NCBI GenBank assembly: GCA_913040875.1 | Contig: CAJWHX010000040.1 | Coordinates: 1 to 14,600, forward strand | Direction: 5' to 3' | Length of the DNA: 14,600 bases | Origin: an uncultured Pseudomonadota bacterium | GTDB lineage: Bacteria; Myxococcota; UBA796 | In this document: positions 1 through 7,330 of the stretch, piece by piece | How the letters are laid out: each line of letters begins with the position of its first letter | Position numbering within the stretch: the first letter of the stretch is position 1 | Position numbers and translations under genes: made by a program | The notes under the pieces: generated by a model | The model's database searches: none | Told to the model about the DNA's origin: nothing | What the model saw: only the letters and a program-made list of their open reading frames with translations

Positions 1-715
1 TAATATTGTTGGTTTCGAACTGAACGAATGTCGCCTCTGCATACTTAGTCGTACCGGAATCATCTTTCGACTCCACCCAAACACTCGAGCCTTCTTCAAT
101 CGGGAACTTCTCCATCGATACCGGTACCGTCAACTCCAAAACCTCATACGGTGGCAGCGGCTCATTCTCTTCTTTTCCAGCGACCTTCCGGTCCACCAGC
201 ACAGGTATACCCTGTTCCGTCAGTGCTTCTGTCACAAAACGTTCTTTTCCCTGCTCGACTTCGGGTGCCTTTGGTAAATCACCCTTGTCTTCTGACCACT
301 CCGACGCTGGAATTAATTCTACTTCCAAGGTTTGAATCGTGGTGGCAGGGATGCTCGCACTGAGAGAACGATCTGCATTCTGAGCAATCGTCCACTCGAA
401 GAACTCATTCTTCTTGGTCACAGGTTCTGTCAATCGAATAGACAACGCATCTTCTGAAGAGGTGAATTGAGGAAGGAGAGTATACTCAACCGTCCAATTG
501 TCAACATAATTGCCATCTACAACTTGACCAACACCATCGCCAAGGTCCAGTGTATTGTCCCAAAACATCACATCCCAAAACAAGACGCTTGCTAAGGGAC
601 CAACAAAATACTGACCAAATGCATCGTCTATAGCTGTAAAAATATCCTTTTCCTCTGCTACGGGTGCTTCTGCGGAGGCTATCCCCAGCAGTCCCACAAA
701 TAAAGATACAAGCAT
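1..715 (-). CDS. N-terminal part of a secreted/membrane protein; possible AGCS-type symporter with inserted domain
   Basis: The gene starts at ATG 713-715 with AAGGAG five bases upstream; an in-frame TGA lies just above, so the start is firm. About 238 codons are visible and the 3' end is beyond the left edge. Residues 1-15 form a signal-like hydrophobic segment ending ...GIASA before a charged stretch. The next part contains IDDAFGQYFVGPLASVLFWD, which resembles, from memory, the first helix region of long alanine/glycine:cation symporters (AGCS family) of Gram-negative bacteria. After it comes a hydrophilic, beta-rich, acidic region of about 180 residues where that family normally moves quickly to its second membrane helix. 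The reading frame is certain. The family is a guess, because the membrane domain that would prove it lies outside the window. Otherwise it is a secreted protein of unknown function. Confidence 0.6.
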   Translation of the reverse strand, partial: MLVSLFVGLLGIASAEAPVAEEKDIFTAIDDAFGQYFVGPLASVLFWDVMFWDNTLDLGDGVGQVVDGNYVDNWTVEYTLLPQFTSSEDALSIRLTEPVTKKNEFFEWTIAQNADRSLSASIPATTIQTLEVELIPASEWSEDKGDLPKAPEVEQGKERFVTEALTEQGIPVLVDRKVAGKEENEPLPPYEVLELTVPVSMEKFPIEEGSSVWVESKDDSGTTKYAEATFVQFETNNI

Positions 716-791
716 CGAAACTCCTTGACCAAATGGTCATACAATCTGCACAATCAAATCCACATGCAACATGAATGTATTCGCCTTGAGA

Positions 792-811
792 CTACAACAA
801 TCGGGTTGTAG
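792..811. repeat. Inverted repeat in the gap between the J-protein gene and the left-edge gene
   Basis: CTACAAC (792-798) and GTTGTAG (805-811) form a perfect 7-bp dyad with a 6-base loop. A weaker dyad, GTTGC (867-871) and GCAAC (881-885), lies nearer the end of the J-protein gene. The gap 716-931 otherwise shows no reading frame. Either dyad could be a weak terminator for the J-protein gene or a control site for the left-edge gene. Neither is followed by a T-run on the minus strand, so the role is open. Confidence 0.35.
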
Positions 812-931
812 ATGCGAACAAACATCCCGATCAACAGGATTTTGGTAAACCATGGTAGTTTAGTCCGTTGCTACAATCCTGCAACCTACATTCAACTGGA
901 CTGATATCATACGATCAAAGTAGGACATCGT

Positions 932-1993
932 TCATCTGGGAGAGAGTGGGTTCCGTTCGGCAAACTCCTCCACCAATTCTATACTGCGGGCATCCAAGTC
1001 TGTTGGTATCACAATGTGTACTGTCACAATGTAGTCCGCGTCCTCAGCCCCTTTGGCTCGAAGGCGAAACTTTCGTCCTGAAGACGTGCCGGCGGGGATG
1101 GAAATCGTCACTTCACCCTGTGGGGTACCGACAGACACGCGACCTCCAAGTACAGCCTCTGGAAACGTAATCTGCACCACACCGTTGCTCATCGACTTGT
1201 TTGTCTTTTCTTGGGGTTGAGGTTGATGACGAGATGTATTGGTTGTTTTGTCTGGTCGATTATGTTCCTCGTGTGATTGATCAGCCACAATGTTCACCGT
1301 ACAGTGTAAATCTCCAGAACGACCACCATTCAATCCCGTGTGTCCCATCTTCTCGATGTCAAGCACTTCTCCATCGCGAGTTTCGGCAGGTACACGTAAA
1401 TAGAAGAGTTCCAGAACAGATTGCACTTCCAGCCCATCCGTTCGACGCAATCGTTGGTACTCAAACTGAACCATCCCACCTTTGGATGCTGTACTGCGAG
1501 GCACATCAACTGTTACATGGATATCTTCACCATCACTGCGCTCACCTGCTCTTGCCTGATTCTGAGCATACCGTCCACCAAACTGCCCACCACCTTGCTT
1601 CGAAGACTCTGGATTACCGCCAAAAAGATCATCGAGGTTCAGACTGTTCTGAGGCTGTTTCCAAGATGGGTTCCGCTTATTGGTTTTGTGGGTAAACCTG
1701 GATTCTGTATGAGGCTGGTCACTGGAAAAATTGGCCCCTTTTGGTGGTCTCCATGAAGATCGATAAAAGGTTCTTGACCGTCTAGGCTTGTCGTATAGTG
1801 CACGTTTTTCGGGATCGGATAGGATTTCATATGCCTTACAGATTTGAGCAAACCGCTCTGTATTCTCTGGTGAGTTGCCTGCTTTGTCGGGATGATGAAC
1901 CTGTACAAGCTTGCGATACGCCCGTTTTATGGTGTCCAAATCAGCTTCTTGTTGTACACCCAAGATTTCATACAAACTTTGATTGATTTCCAT
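932..1993 (-). CDS. CbpA-like J-domain co-chaperone with an expanded inter-domain linker
   Basis: J-proteins deliver substrates to DnaK (Hsp70) and stimulate its ATPase through the HPD motif. The preferred start is ATG 1991-1993 (353 residues), preceded by AAGGA six bases upstream; an upstream ATG at 2047 would add 18 residues without a clear ribosome site. Residues 1-70 are a J domain with H34-P35-D36 and the helix IV part AYEILSDPEKRALYD. Residues about 71-155 are a polar linker with a small DDLFGG/GGGQFGG patch in place of a long G/F region. No CxxCxGxG zinc modules are present, so it is CbpA/DnaJ-B type and not true DnaJ. Residues about 156-236 match C-terminal domain I and 270-332 match domain II (PEAVLGGRVSVGTPQGEV, then IPAGTSSGRKFRLRAKG). 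Between them sits a hydrophilic stretch of about 33 residues where the family usually has a short PHPRF-type connector. It is divergent from clpX. No dnaK or grpE is in view. Confidence 0.9.
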   Translation of the reverse strand: MEINQSLYEILGVQQEADLDTIKRAYRKLVQVHHPDKAGNSPENTERFAQICKAYEILSDPEKRALYDKPRRSRTFYRSSWRPPKGANFSSDQPHTESRFTHKTNKRNPSWKQPQNSLNLDDLFGGNPESSKQGGGQFGGRYAQNQARAGERSDGEDIHVTVDVPRSTASKGGMVQFEYQRLRRTDGLEVQSVLELFYLRVPAETRDGEVLDIEKMGHTGLNGGRSGDLHCTVNIVADQSHEEHNRPDKTTNTSRHQPQPQEKTNKSMSNGVVQITFPEAVLGGRVSVGTPQGEVTISIPAGTSSGRKFRLRAKGAEDADYIVTVHIVIPTDLDARSIELVEEFAERNPLSPR

Positions 1994-2090
1994 TTTCTGT
2001 CCTTCAGTATCGAGATTATGTACATTTTGATTTGAAACCACACCCAAAATCGTCTATGTTAAGCAATGTATTTCAAGGGTTGATTTTTGG

Positions 2091-2129
2091 TTGACCGTGT
2101 TGATAAACAGTATATCAATCCCCTATCCT
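2091..2129 (+). promoter_or_regulatory. Putative clpX promoter and operator-like dyad in the divergent gap
   Basis: The 2048-2188 gap separates the J-protein gene (minus) from clpX (plus). Two sigma70-like readings overlap: TTGACC (2091-2096) with TATCAA (2113-2118) at 16-bp spacing, and TTGATA (2100-2105) with TATCCT (2124-2129) at 18 bp. TTGATA-N7-TATCAA (2100-2118) is also an inverted repeat that would sit on top of either promoter, so a repressor site is possible. No CIRCE element (the HrcA operator) was seen. These are consensus matches by eye only. Confidence 0.35.
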
Positions 2130-2188
2130 TGTCAGATCGTTTTTCGAGAATCATCATTTGATTTCATCGCCTCACCGTAGGAAAGTCC

Positions 2189-3448
2189 ATGGCTAGAAAT
2201 TCACGAAGTCGAAGTCCAAAGTGCTCATTTTGCGACAATCAGCAGGTTAAAGGCATTAAAATTATAGCCGGTCCAAAGGGTGTTCACATCTGTTCAGAGT
2301 GCATCAAACTCAGTTTGGACATGATTCGAAATGATACACCTGCGATACAGATGAATGATGTCAATCACTTACCAACCCCCAAAGAGATTAAAGCTCATTT
2401 GGATCAGTATGTGATTGGACAACACCAGGCTAAGAAGAGATTGTCTGTCGCAGTATACAACCATTACAAGCGTTTGGAAAACGTTCGTTTGGTCGAAGAA
2501 AAGCAAGAAGAGGTGGAGATCCAGAAGTCGAACCTGCTTTTGATCGGACCCACTGGAACTGGTAAAACATTGATGGCGCAAACACTAGCAAAGTTTCTCA
2601 ATGTCCCGTTTGTAGTGGCTGATGCAACAACCCTAACTGAAGCTGGTTATGTTGGTGAGGATGTCGAAAACATTGTACTCAACCTGTATCGGGCTGCAGA
2701 CGAAAATGTGGAACAGACCATCCGAGGGATTGTCTTTGTAGACGAGATTGACAAACTTGCCAAAAAGGGCGCTTCGGGTTCAACAAGCCGAGATGTCTCT
2801 GGTGAAGGTGTTCAACAGGCTCTGTTGAAGATTATTGAAGGGACACTGGCAAATATCCAAGCAAAGGAAGGCAAGCGAATGTCTTCCCAACAGCCCAAGC
2901 AAATTGATACCACCCACATTTTATTCATCTGCGGAGGTGCATTTGAAGGACTTGATAAGATCATCGAACAACGCACGGGTAAAGGACGCATTGGTTTTAC
3001 TGAGGAAGACATACTCGATAACGAGACGTATGAACAACGTTTGATGAAAGATGCCTCCCCAGAAGATCTAGAAAAATTTGGACTCATTCCAGAGTTTGTT
3101 GGACGACTCCCTGTCATTGCCGTCATGGAGCATCTGGAAGAAGAGCAATTGGTCGAAATTTTGACCAAGCCAAAAAATGCATTGGTCAAACAATACCAGA
3201 AGCTATTTGTAGATGAAAGCATCACCCTAACGTTTACAGAAGATGCTTTAAAAGCCATTGCTAAGAGAGCCGTTGATAGAAAGGCGGGTGCTCGTGGACT
3301 TCGAACGATTCTAGAAGAGATTATGCTCGACATCATGTACGATGCCCCGTCGCAAGAGAATTTGGTTGAAGTCGTCATTGATGAAGCTTCCGTTTTAGAG
3401 GGCGTGACACCCAAATGCATCCATACCGACGCTCTAGACGTTAGTTAA
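2189..3448 (+). CDS. clpX: ATP-dependent Clp protease unfoldase subunit ClpX
   Basis: ClpX is the hexameric AAA+ unfoldase that recognises tagged proteins, unfolds them with ATP and feeds them to ClpP. Its 419 residues are about the usual length. The zinc-binding dimerisation domain has C12, C15, C35 and C38. Walker A is GPTGTGKT (120-127) and Walker B is VDEID (D185-E186). The pore-1 loop GYVG is at 153-156, the arginine finger in EFVGRLP is R306, and sensor 2 GARGLR has R369. The ClpP-docking tripeptide IGF is at 268-270, so partnership with ClpP is expected. The loop that is normally GGRKHP, part of the substrate entry face, reads GKRMS here (K229-R230-M231), with its flanks also changed. 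AGGAAAG precedes the ATG. No clpP, tig or lon lies beside it, unlike the common tig-clpP-clpX-lon order, so a second clpX elsewhere in the genome is possible. Confidence 0.97.
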   Translation: MARNSRSRSPKCSFCDNQQVKGIKIIAGPKGVHICSECIKLSLDMIRNDTPAIQMNDVNHLPTPKEIKAHLDQYVIGQHQAKKRLSVAVYNHYKRLENVRLVEEKQEEVEIQKSNLLLIGPTGTGKTLMAQTLAKFLNVPFVVADATTLTEAGYVGEDVENIVLNLYRAADENVEQTIRGIVFVDEIDKLAKKGASGSTSRDVSGEGVQQALLKIIEGTLANIQAKEGKRMSSQQPKQIDTTHILFICGGAFEGLDKIIEQRTGKGRIGFTEEDILDNETYEQRLMKDASPEDLEKFGLIPEFVGRLPVIAVMEHLEEEQLVEILTKPKNALVKQYQKLFVDESITLTFTEDALKAIAKRAVDRKAGARGLRTILEEIMLDIMYDAPSQENLVEVVIDEASVLEGVTPKCIHTDALDVS

Positions 3449-3537
3449 TAGTTAGAGTTAGTAGTTAATACCATCCCATACTGTACGTGAGCTCACACTC
3501 GCAGGTTTGGACGTTTACCATCACTTAAGGAGTTCCT
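3439..3537. other. clpX-kinase gap with AGTTA-rich repeat and short palindrome
   Basis: The last codons of clpX and the following bases (about 3439-3469) contain five close copies of AGTTA/GTTA, a degenerate short tandem repeat spanning the stop codon. GTGAGCTCAC at 3487-3496 is a perfect 10-bp palindrome. No convincing terminator hairpin with a T-run is present, so read-through from clpX into the kinase gene is possible. The ribosome site AAGGAG for the kinase lies at 3527-3532. Confidence 0.4.
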
Positions 3538-4677
3538 GTGCAATCACTTCACTTCATAAAAGTACTGGGCACAGGTGCAATGGGGTCAGTGTATCTAGCT
3601 GAAATGGTCAGTGGACAAAATTTTCGCAGACAGATTGCTGTAAAGGTGATCAAGTCAGAAGAGGCCAGTTCGTCTCCCTTTATCACCAGAATGCGAGATG
3701 AGGCGCGTCTGCTGGGATTGTTGCAAGACGATGAGATTTTACAAGTGATCAACCTGGTCAATTTGCAAGGACGCGATGCAATCCTGATGGAATACGTAGA
3801 GGGAGAAGATCTAAGTAGAGTTGGCAGCAGTGGTCTACCTCTTTCCCCAAAAGCCATTACAACCATTGGTGCGATTACAGCGGGTGTACTTCATCGTGCT
3901 CATACGGCTGTCGATCCTCGAACCCGTCTACCACTCAACGTGGTCCATCGAGATATCAAACCGGCAAACATCATGATCACCCGTAATGGTGGTGTAAAAG
4001 TCTGTGATTTTGGCGTTGCAAAAGCCCGTTTCGAGGGGCAGGAAAGCCATACTTCGCCTGACCAAATTCTGGGCACCCTACATTACATGTCACCAGAGTA
4101 TCTCCGCACTGGTGAAATTTCACCGGCGGCTGACATTCTTGCGCTAGGGATTTCTCTGATTGAAGTTTTAAGCGGTAAGAAATTTGGGCGTCCAAAGTTA
4201 AAACGCTCAGACCATGAAGCTGCGGTAGCTAAGCTGCTTCAAGTCGCACGTTTCCCACCTCAGTTGCAAGCCATCTTAAAACAGTGCTTAGAATGGAATC
4301 CAAACAGTCGCCCCACAGCTGCCAGATTGGAAGACGAGCTGTACAATATCGCAGAATCACTCCCTGGGCTCAGTCTTAGACGATGGGCATCTCAAACACT
4401 GCCCCAACTTGAACACTATCAAGATCCGTCGAGTGACTCGTTGCAACTAATCGGACAAACCATCACCCTGTCTTCCCAAGCCTTCATCCTCGATCCCAAT
4501 TCCACGTTGGACACTCCTGCAAGTCAAAGCAGTATCACCCACACACAGGCAAATGATGCATTCAAGGTAACTCGACAGGAAATTCATACACCTTCGAAAA
4601 AATATGCTATTTTATTGGGTGCAGGTGTCGGATTTGTTCTGTTTTTGCTAACGCTACCTGTATACTTTATTGGATGA
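3538..4677 (+). CDS. Eukaryote-like Ser/Thr protein kinase with C-terminal membrane anchor
   Basis: This is a Hanks-type kinase that phosphorylates Ser/Thr on proteins using ATP. It starts at GTG 3538 with AAGGAG five bases upstream; an in-frame TAA at 3526-3528 excludes a longer N-terminus. The glycine loop GTGAMGSVYLAE starts at G11. The ATP lysine is K36 (AVKVIK) and E55 is the likely helix-C glutamate. The catalytic loop is HRDIKPAN (H137, D139, K141, N144), followed by D157-F158-G159 and a MSPEYL segment replacing APE. All key catalytic residues are present, so it should be active. The kinase domain ends near residue 270. About 85 polar residues follow, then one hydrophobic segment (about 356-377) ending at the C-terminus with almost nothing beyond. 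It is therefore tail-anchored, with no PASTA or other outer sensor domain. It overlaps the next gene by 8 nt. Confidence 0.95.
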   Translation: MQSLHFIKVLGTGAMGSVYLAEMVSGQNFRRQIAVKVIKSEEASSSPFITRMRDEARLLGLLQDDEILQVINLVNLQGRDAILMEYVEGEDLSRVGSSGLPLSPKAITTIGAITAGVLHRAHTAVDPRTRLPLNVVHRDIKPANIMITRNGGVKVCDFGVAKARFEGQESHTSPDQILGTLHYMSPEYLRTGEISPAADILALGISLIEVLSGKKFGRPKLKRSDHEAAVAKLLQVARFPPQLQAILKQCLEWNPNSRPTAARLEDELYNIAESLPGLSLRRWASQTLPQLEHYQDPSSDSLQLIGQTITLSSQAFILDPNSTLDTPASQSSITHTQANDAFKVTRQEIHTPSKKYAILLGAGVGFVLFLLTLPVYFIG

Positions 4678-6004
4678 CCGGATTCCCCATCCCTTATCTA
4701 ATTCGTCCCTCATCAAAATCCTCATCCCCTCAACCATCGTGAAACCTATACACACCATGTTTTTGTCGGCATTGCTGACATTGTCTTTAATCTTCGGCTA
4801 CAAATACCTCGTGCAGTCAACCGTCACAGAATCTGTCTCTACTGCAGAATTGGATGGTCAAGATGACTATGACTCTATCCCTGAAGAAGTACCTGAACCT
4901 GAACCCACGGCCGAATGGCGCAGCTATCGTGTTCAAAAGGGAGATGTCTTGGGAAGCATTTTGCCAAAGTTTGGTCTACCCACCGCTAAGGTCCGTGCGG
5001 CGGCGATCGACATCATCGATTTGGCAAACCTCCGAATTGGTCAAGAGTTTCGATTTCAGTTTCAACCTGGCGCGGAAACTCCAGATGAGATCCGCTTCGC
5101 ATTGGGAGAAGATGACACCCTCATCATTCGGAAAACTGGAGAGGATTGGACAGCAGAACAGGAAAAGATTCAATTTGATATTCAGCTGGGATACCGACAT
5201 TTCGTTGTAGAAACTTCGCTGTGGCAAGCGGCAATTGATGAAGGATTGCGAGCCCGTGATATAGCCATGATGGCTGAGGTTCTTCAATACGACATTGACT
5301 TCAATACCGAAATTCGAAAAGGCGCCACGGCTGAGCTTCTTGTGGAAGAGATGTGGCAGAATGGTAAACTCGTCAAATTGGGAGCCGCCAAGATTTTACT
5401 GTTCATCAATAAAGGCAATGAATACCAGGCCATTCGGTTTACCAACAGTCGAGATGTCACAGCATATTACGACTCCAACGGTGTTTCAAGAGAAAGTCCA
5501 TTTCTTCGATCGCCACTCGCCTTCTCTAGGGTCACATCGAATTTCAATCCAAAAAGATTTCACCCCATTCACAAGAAGGTACGCCCACACAACGGTACAG
5601 ATTTCGGTGCAAAAACCGGTACCCCAATCCGCTGTGTCTCAGATGGTGTGGTCACATACGCGGGGCGAAATGGTGGACATGGAAACTTTATAAAGGTCAA
5701 ACACATGAGTCCTTATGAAACCTCCTACTCTCACCTGTCCAAGATCTCTGTGAAGAAGGGAGAACGTGTTAAGAAAGGTCAGATCATCGGAAAAGTAGGC
5801 ACAACAGGTGCTTCTACAGGACCGCATCTCCACTATCAGGTTTGGAAGAACAAACGCTTTGTAGATGCCATGAAGGTCAAGTTCCCAAAGGGCAAAAAAT
5901 TATCGGGTGGTGACTACACCACATTTAAGCAACAAAAGAGCGATGTCTGGACAGAGTTTGAACGATTGAAGGGTCTAGATGATACCAGTAAAGGAATCGA
6001 TTGA
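4670..6004 (+). CDS. MepM-like M23 family murein DD-endopeptidase, membrane anchored
   Basis: M23 (LytM) metallopeptidases of this kind cut peptide cross-links in peptidoglycan so that new strands can be inserted. The longest form starts at TTG 4670 (444 residues), inside the end of the kinase gene. ATG 4757 (residue 30), just before the hydrophobic anchor, is the other candidate; neither has a clear ribosome site. One membrane segment (about 30-50) points the rest into the periplasm. An acidic proline-rich stretch is followed by a LysM-like region (about 83-130, YRVQKGDVLGSIL) and a middle domain resembling the second domain of E. coli MepM. The M23 domain is about 298-405 and has zinc ligands H307 and D311 (HNGTD) and H388 (HLHY), so it should be catalytic. 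The layout matches MepM from end to end. Overlap with the kinase gene suggests translational coupling and a shared envelope role. Confidence 0.93.
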   Translation: MDDRIPHPLSNSSLIKILIPSTIVKPIHTMFLSALLTLSLIFGYKYLVQSTVTESVSTAELDGQDDYDSIPEEVPEPEPTAEWRSYRVQKGDVLGSILPKFGLPTAKVRAAAIDIIDLANLRIGQEFRFQFQPGAETPDEIRFALGEDDTLIIRKTGEDWTAEQEKIQFDIQLGYRHFVVETSLWQAAIDEGLRARDIAMMAEVLQYDIDFNTEIRKGATAELLVEEMWQNGKLVKLGAAKILLFINKGNEYQAIRFTNSRDVTAYYDSNGVSRESPFLRSPLAFSRVTSNFNPKRFHPIHKKVRPHNGTDFGAKTGTPIRCVSDGVVTYAGRNGGHGNFIKVKHMSPYETSYSHLSKISVKKGERVKKGQIIGKVGTTGASTGPHLHYQVWKNKRFVDAMKVKFPKGKKLSGGDYTTFKQQKSDVWTEFERLKGLDDTSKGID

Positions 6005-6032
6005 GTAAAATCGATTGAGTAAGATCGATTGC
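5996..6032 (+). repeat. 14-bp tandem repeat spanning the endopeptidase stop codon
   Basis: The unit ATCGATTGAGTAA(A/G) occurs at 5996-6009 and 6010-6023, with a partial third copy ATCGATTGC at 6024-6032. The first copy encodes the last two residues and the TGA stop of the endopeptidase gene. Since 14 is not a multiple of three, later copies shift frame and are not translated. It looks like a replication-slippage repeat. Confidence 0.7.
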
Positions 6033-6064
6033 AAAAAATCAGTTATGAGAGGAATGTACGTGAT

Positions 6065-6108
6065 CGACGGGAACTTTATCCTTGCCGTCGTTGTCTCATA
6101 CTGAGACA
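6065..6108 (+). promoter_or_regulatory. Two adjacent hairpins in the leader of the beta-propeller-like lipoprotein gene
   Basis: CGACGG (6065-6070) pairs perfectly with CCGTCG (6085-6090) around a 14-base loop. One base later, TGTCTCA (6092-6098) pairs perfectly with TGAGACA (6102-6108) around TAC. The second hairpin ends 20 bases before the ATG and just upstream of the AGGAG ribosome site. There is no T-run, so an intrinsic terminator is unlikely. An RNA leader element or mRNA processing site between the endopeptidase and lipoprotein genes, or a protein-binding dyad, would fit. Confidence 0.4.
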
Positions 6109-6128
6109 CCCTTCTACAGGAGTACTCA

Positions 6129-7235
6129 ATGCTATGGATTTTGACCACCCTTCTAGGCTGTTCACGAGAAGATTACTATGCAGATCGATCTCTATACGAC
6201 AATATCCGTGAAGTCTATGAAGATTGTGAAGAAGGGAAGATTGCATTCTTAAAGCGTAAAGCCAACATTCAAACCTTGTTTACCGATTGTGGTTCAAACA
6301 ACATTTACAATTACAATTGGTCTCCTGATGGACGACTGTTCTATTTTCAGCTGTTCACCAACAACTTCATCATGAATCCTGAAAATCAAGGTGTTGATCA
6401 ACTCCCCATCGGTAAGCCGATTGAGCGAGGCGTATGGCTACACGAAACGGCTCTCGTAGTACCCATTGTGGAAAGTGATGATGGTCCACCTATGCTGAGT
6501 GTATACCTGACTGCTGGGATGATACAAAACTATGAGATCCCAGGCTCCAAGCCCGCAGACCTTCAAGTCTATAAAGATAAAACGATGCTGCTCACAATGA
6601 TCGATGACTCTGGAAAAAGACGTCCGTACTTCTTTACAGAGGCAGATGGATTTACAAGAGCCTTTGAGTTCGTCGAAGAAGTATTGAACATCAATGTAGC
6701 GGCAAGTCCCAACCTACTTGCCTATACAGATTCCACCGGCACACATCTAACAGACCTATCTGGTAGCATCATTGCAGACTTTCCCGATGCCAAACGTGCC
6801 GTACCACATCCGGATGGCAAATACGTAGCCATCGAAACAAATGGTGCACCTCTCCCACCCATTGACCTTGGAGATGGAAAGTACAAAGACCCTGAGGTTC
6901 GAAAGAGAGAAGAAAAACGGCGTCAACAAAAGATCGACAGTCTACCGGATTGGGTACCCAAAGAGATCATTCCACCAGAGATCAATATTTACAATGTAGA
7001 AGCCAAACGGCGCTATCGCATCAAAAACTTTTTTGGTGAACGGTTCGAATGGTATCCCAATCAAAAATATTTCTGTTCATTCTTCATCAAAGGAATCGAA
7101 GGACAACTGATTCAACAAAATATTGCGCTCACAGATATTGGAGTGGCACTGTTGATGGCAGACAACGACAACTTCCCTTCTAGTATTGAACTGTGGACAC
7201 CTATTGAGAAGAAGGAATCTGTATCGACAGAATGA
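6129..7235 (+). CDS. Putative lipoprotein with PD40/WD40-like beta-propeller motifs
   Basis: The start is ATG 6129, with AGGAG six bases upstream. The N-terminus is a very short signal peptide ending in the lipobox LLGC with C11 as the lipidated residue, so the mature protein should be attached to a membrane. The 368-residue protein contains NWSPDGRLFYF (about 63-73) and PHPDGKYVAI (226-235), which look like the SPDG blades of PD40/TolB-type beta-propellers. A strongly basic helical stretch (about 255-269) is followed by a proline-rich turn. I cannot name a family. It lies 124 bases after the endopeptidase gene in the same direction and may belong to its operon; a structural or scaffolding role at the envelope is inference. 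The signal peptide lacks the usual N-terminal lysine or arginine. Confidence 0.8.
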   Translation: MLWILTTLLGCSREDYYADRSLYDNIREVYEDCEEGKIAFLKRKANIQTLFTDCGSNNIYNYNWSPDGRLFYFQLFTNNFIMNPENQGVDQLPIGKPIERGVWLHETALVVPIVESDDGPPMLSVYLTAGMIQNYEIPGSKPADLQVYKDKTMLLTMIDDSGKRRPYFFTEADGFTRAFEFVEEVLNINVAASPNLLAYTDSTGTHLTDLSGSIIADFPDAKRAVPHPDGKYVAIETNGAPLPPIDLGDGKYKDPEVRKREEKRRQQKIDSLPDWVPKEIIPPEINIYNVEAKRRYRIKNFFGERFEWYPNQKYFCSFFIKGIEGQLIQQNIALTDIGVALLMADNDNFPSSIELWTPIEKKESVSTE

Positions 7236-7269
7236 CCAGACTTTACCAAAGTACAAGTCACTAAGACAA

Positions 7270-7297
7270 AGAAAGGAGAGCCATGGCTCTCCTTTCT
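7270..7297. terminator. Bidirectional terminator-like 28-bp perfect palindrome
   Basis: A 28-bp perfect palindrome is centred on CCATGG, with arms beginning AGAAAGGAGAGCC. As RNA it would form a stem of about 12 bp with a CATG loop. It lies between two convergent genes (ending at 7235 on plus and at 7331 on minus). The T-rich side is CCTTTCT in both directions and lacks a long U-run, so termination may be moderate or factor-assisted. Confidence 0.7.
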
Positions 7298-7330
7298 CCT
7301 GATTACACCATCCCACATGGGTGCTCTACA

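Noticed and set aside
1201..1695. Plus-strand open frame opposite the J-protein gene
   Set aside because: His/Cys-rich composition typical of an antisense shadow; the minus-strand J-protein is unambiguous.
2812..3420. Minus-strand 202-codon frame inside clpX
   Set aside because: Antisense to a clearly conserved ClpX sequence, Ser/Met-rich, no start signals.
6005..6128. Intrinsic terminator after the endopeptidase gene
   Set aside because: Hairpins are present but none is followed by a U-run; treated as leader structure instead.
7270..7297. Mobile-element end or attachment site at the 28-bp palindrome
   Set aside because: No recombinase, direct repeats or partner inverted repeat nearby; position between convergent genes fits a terminator better.
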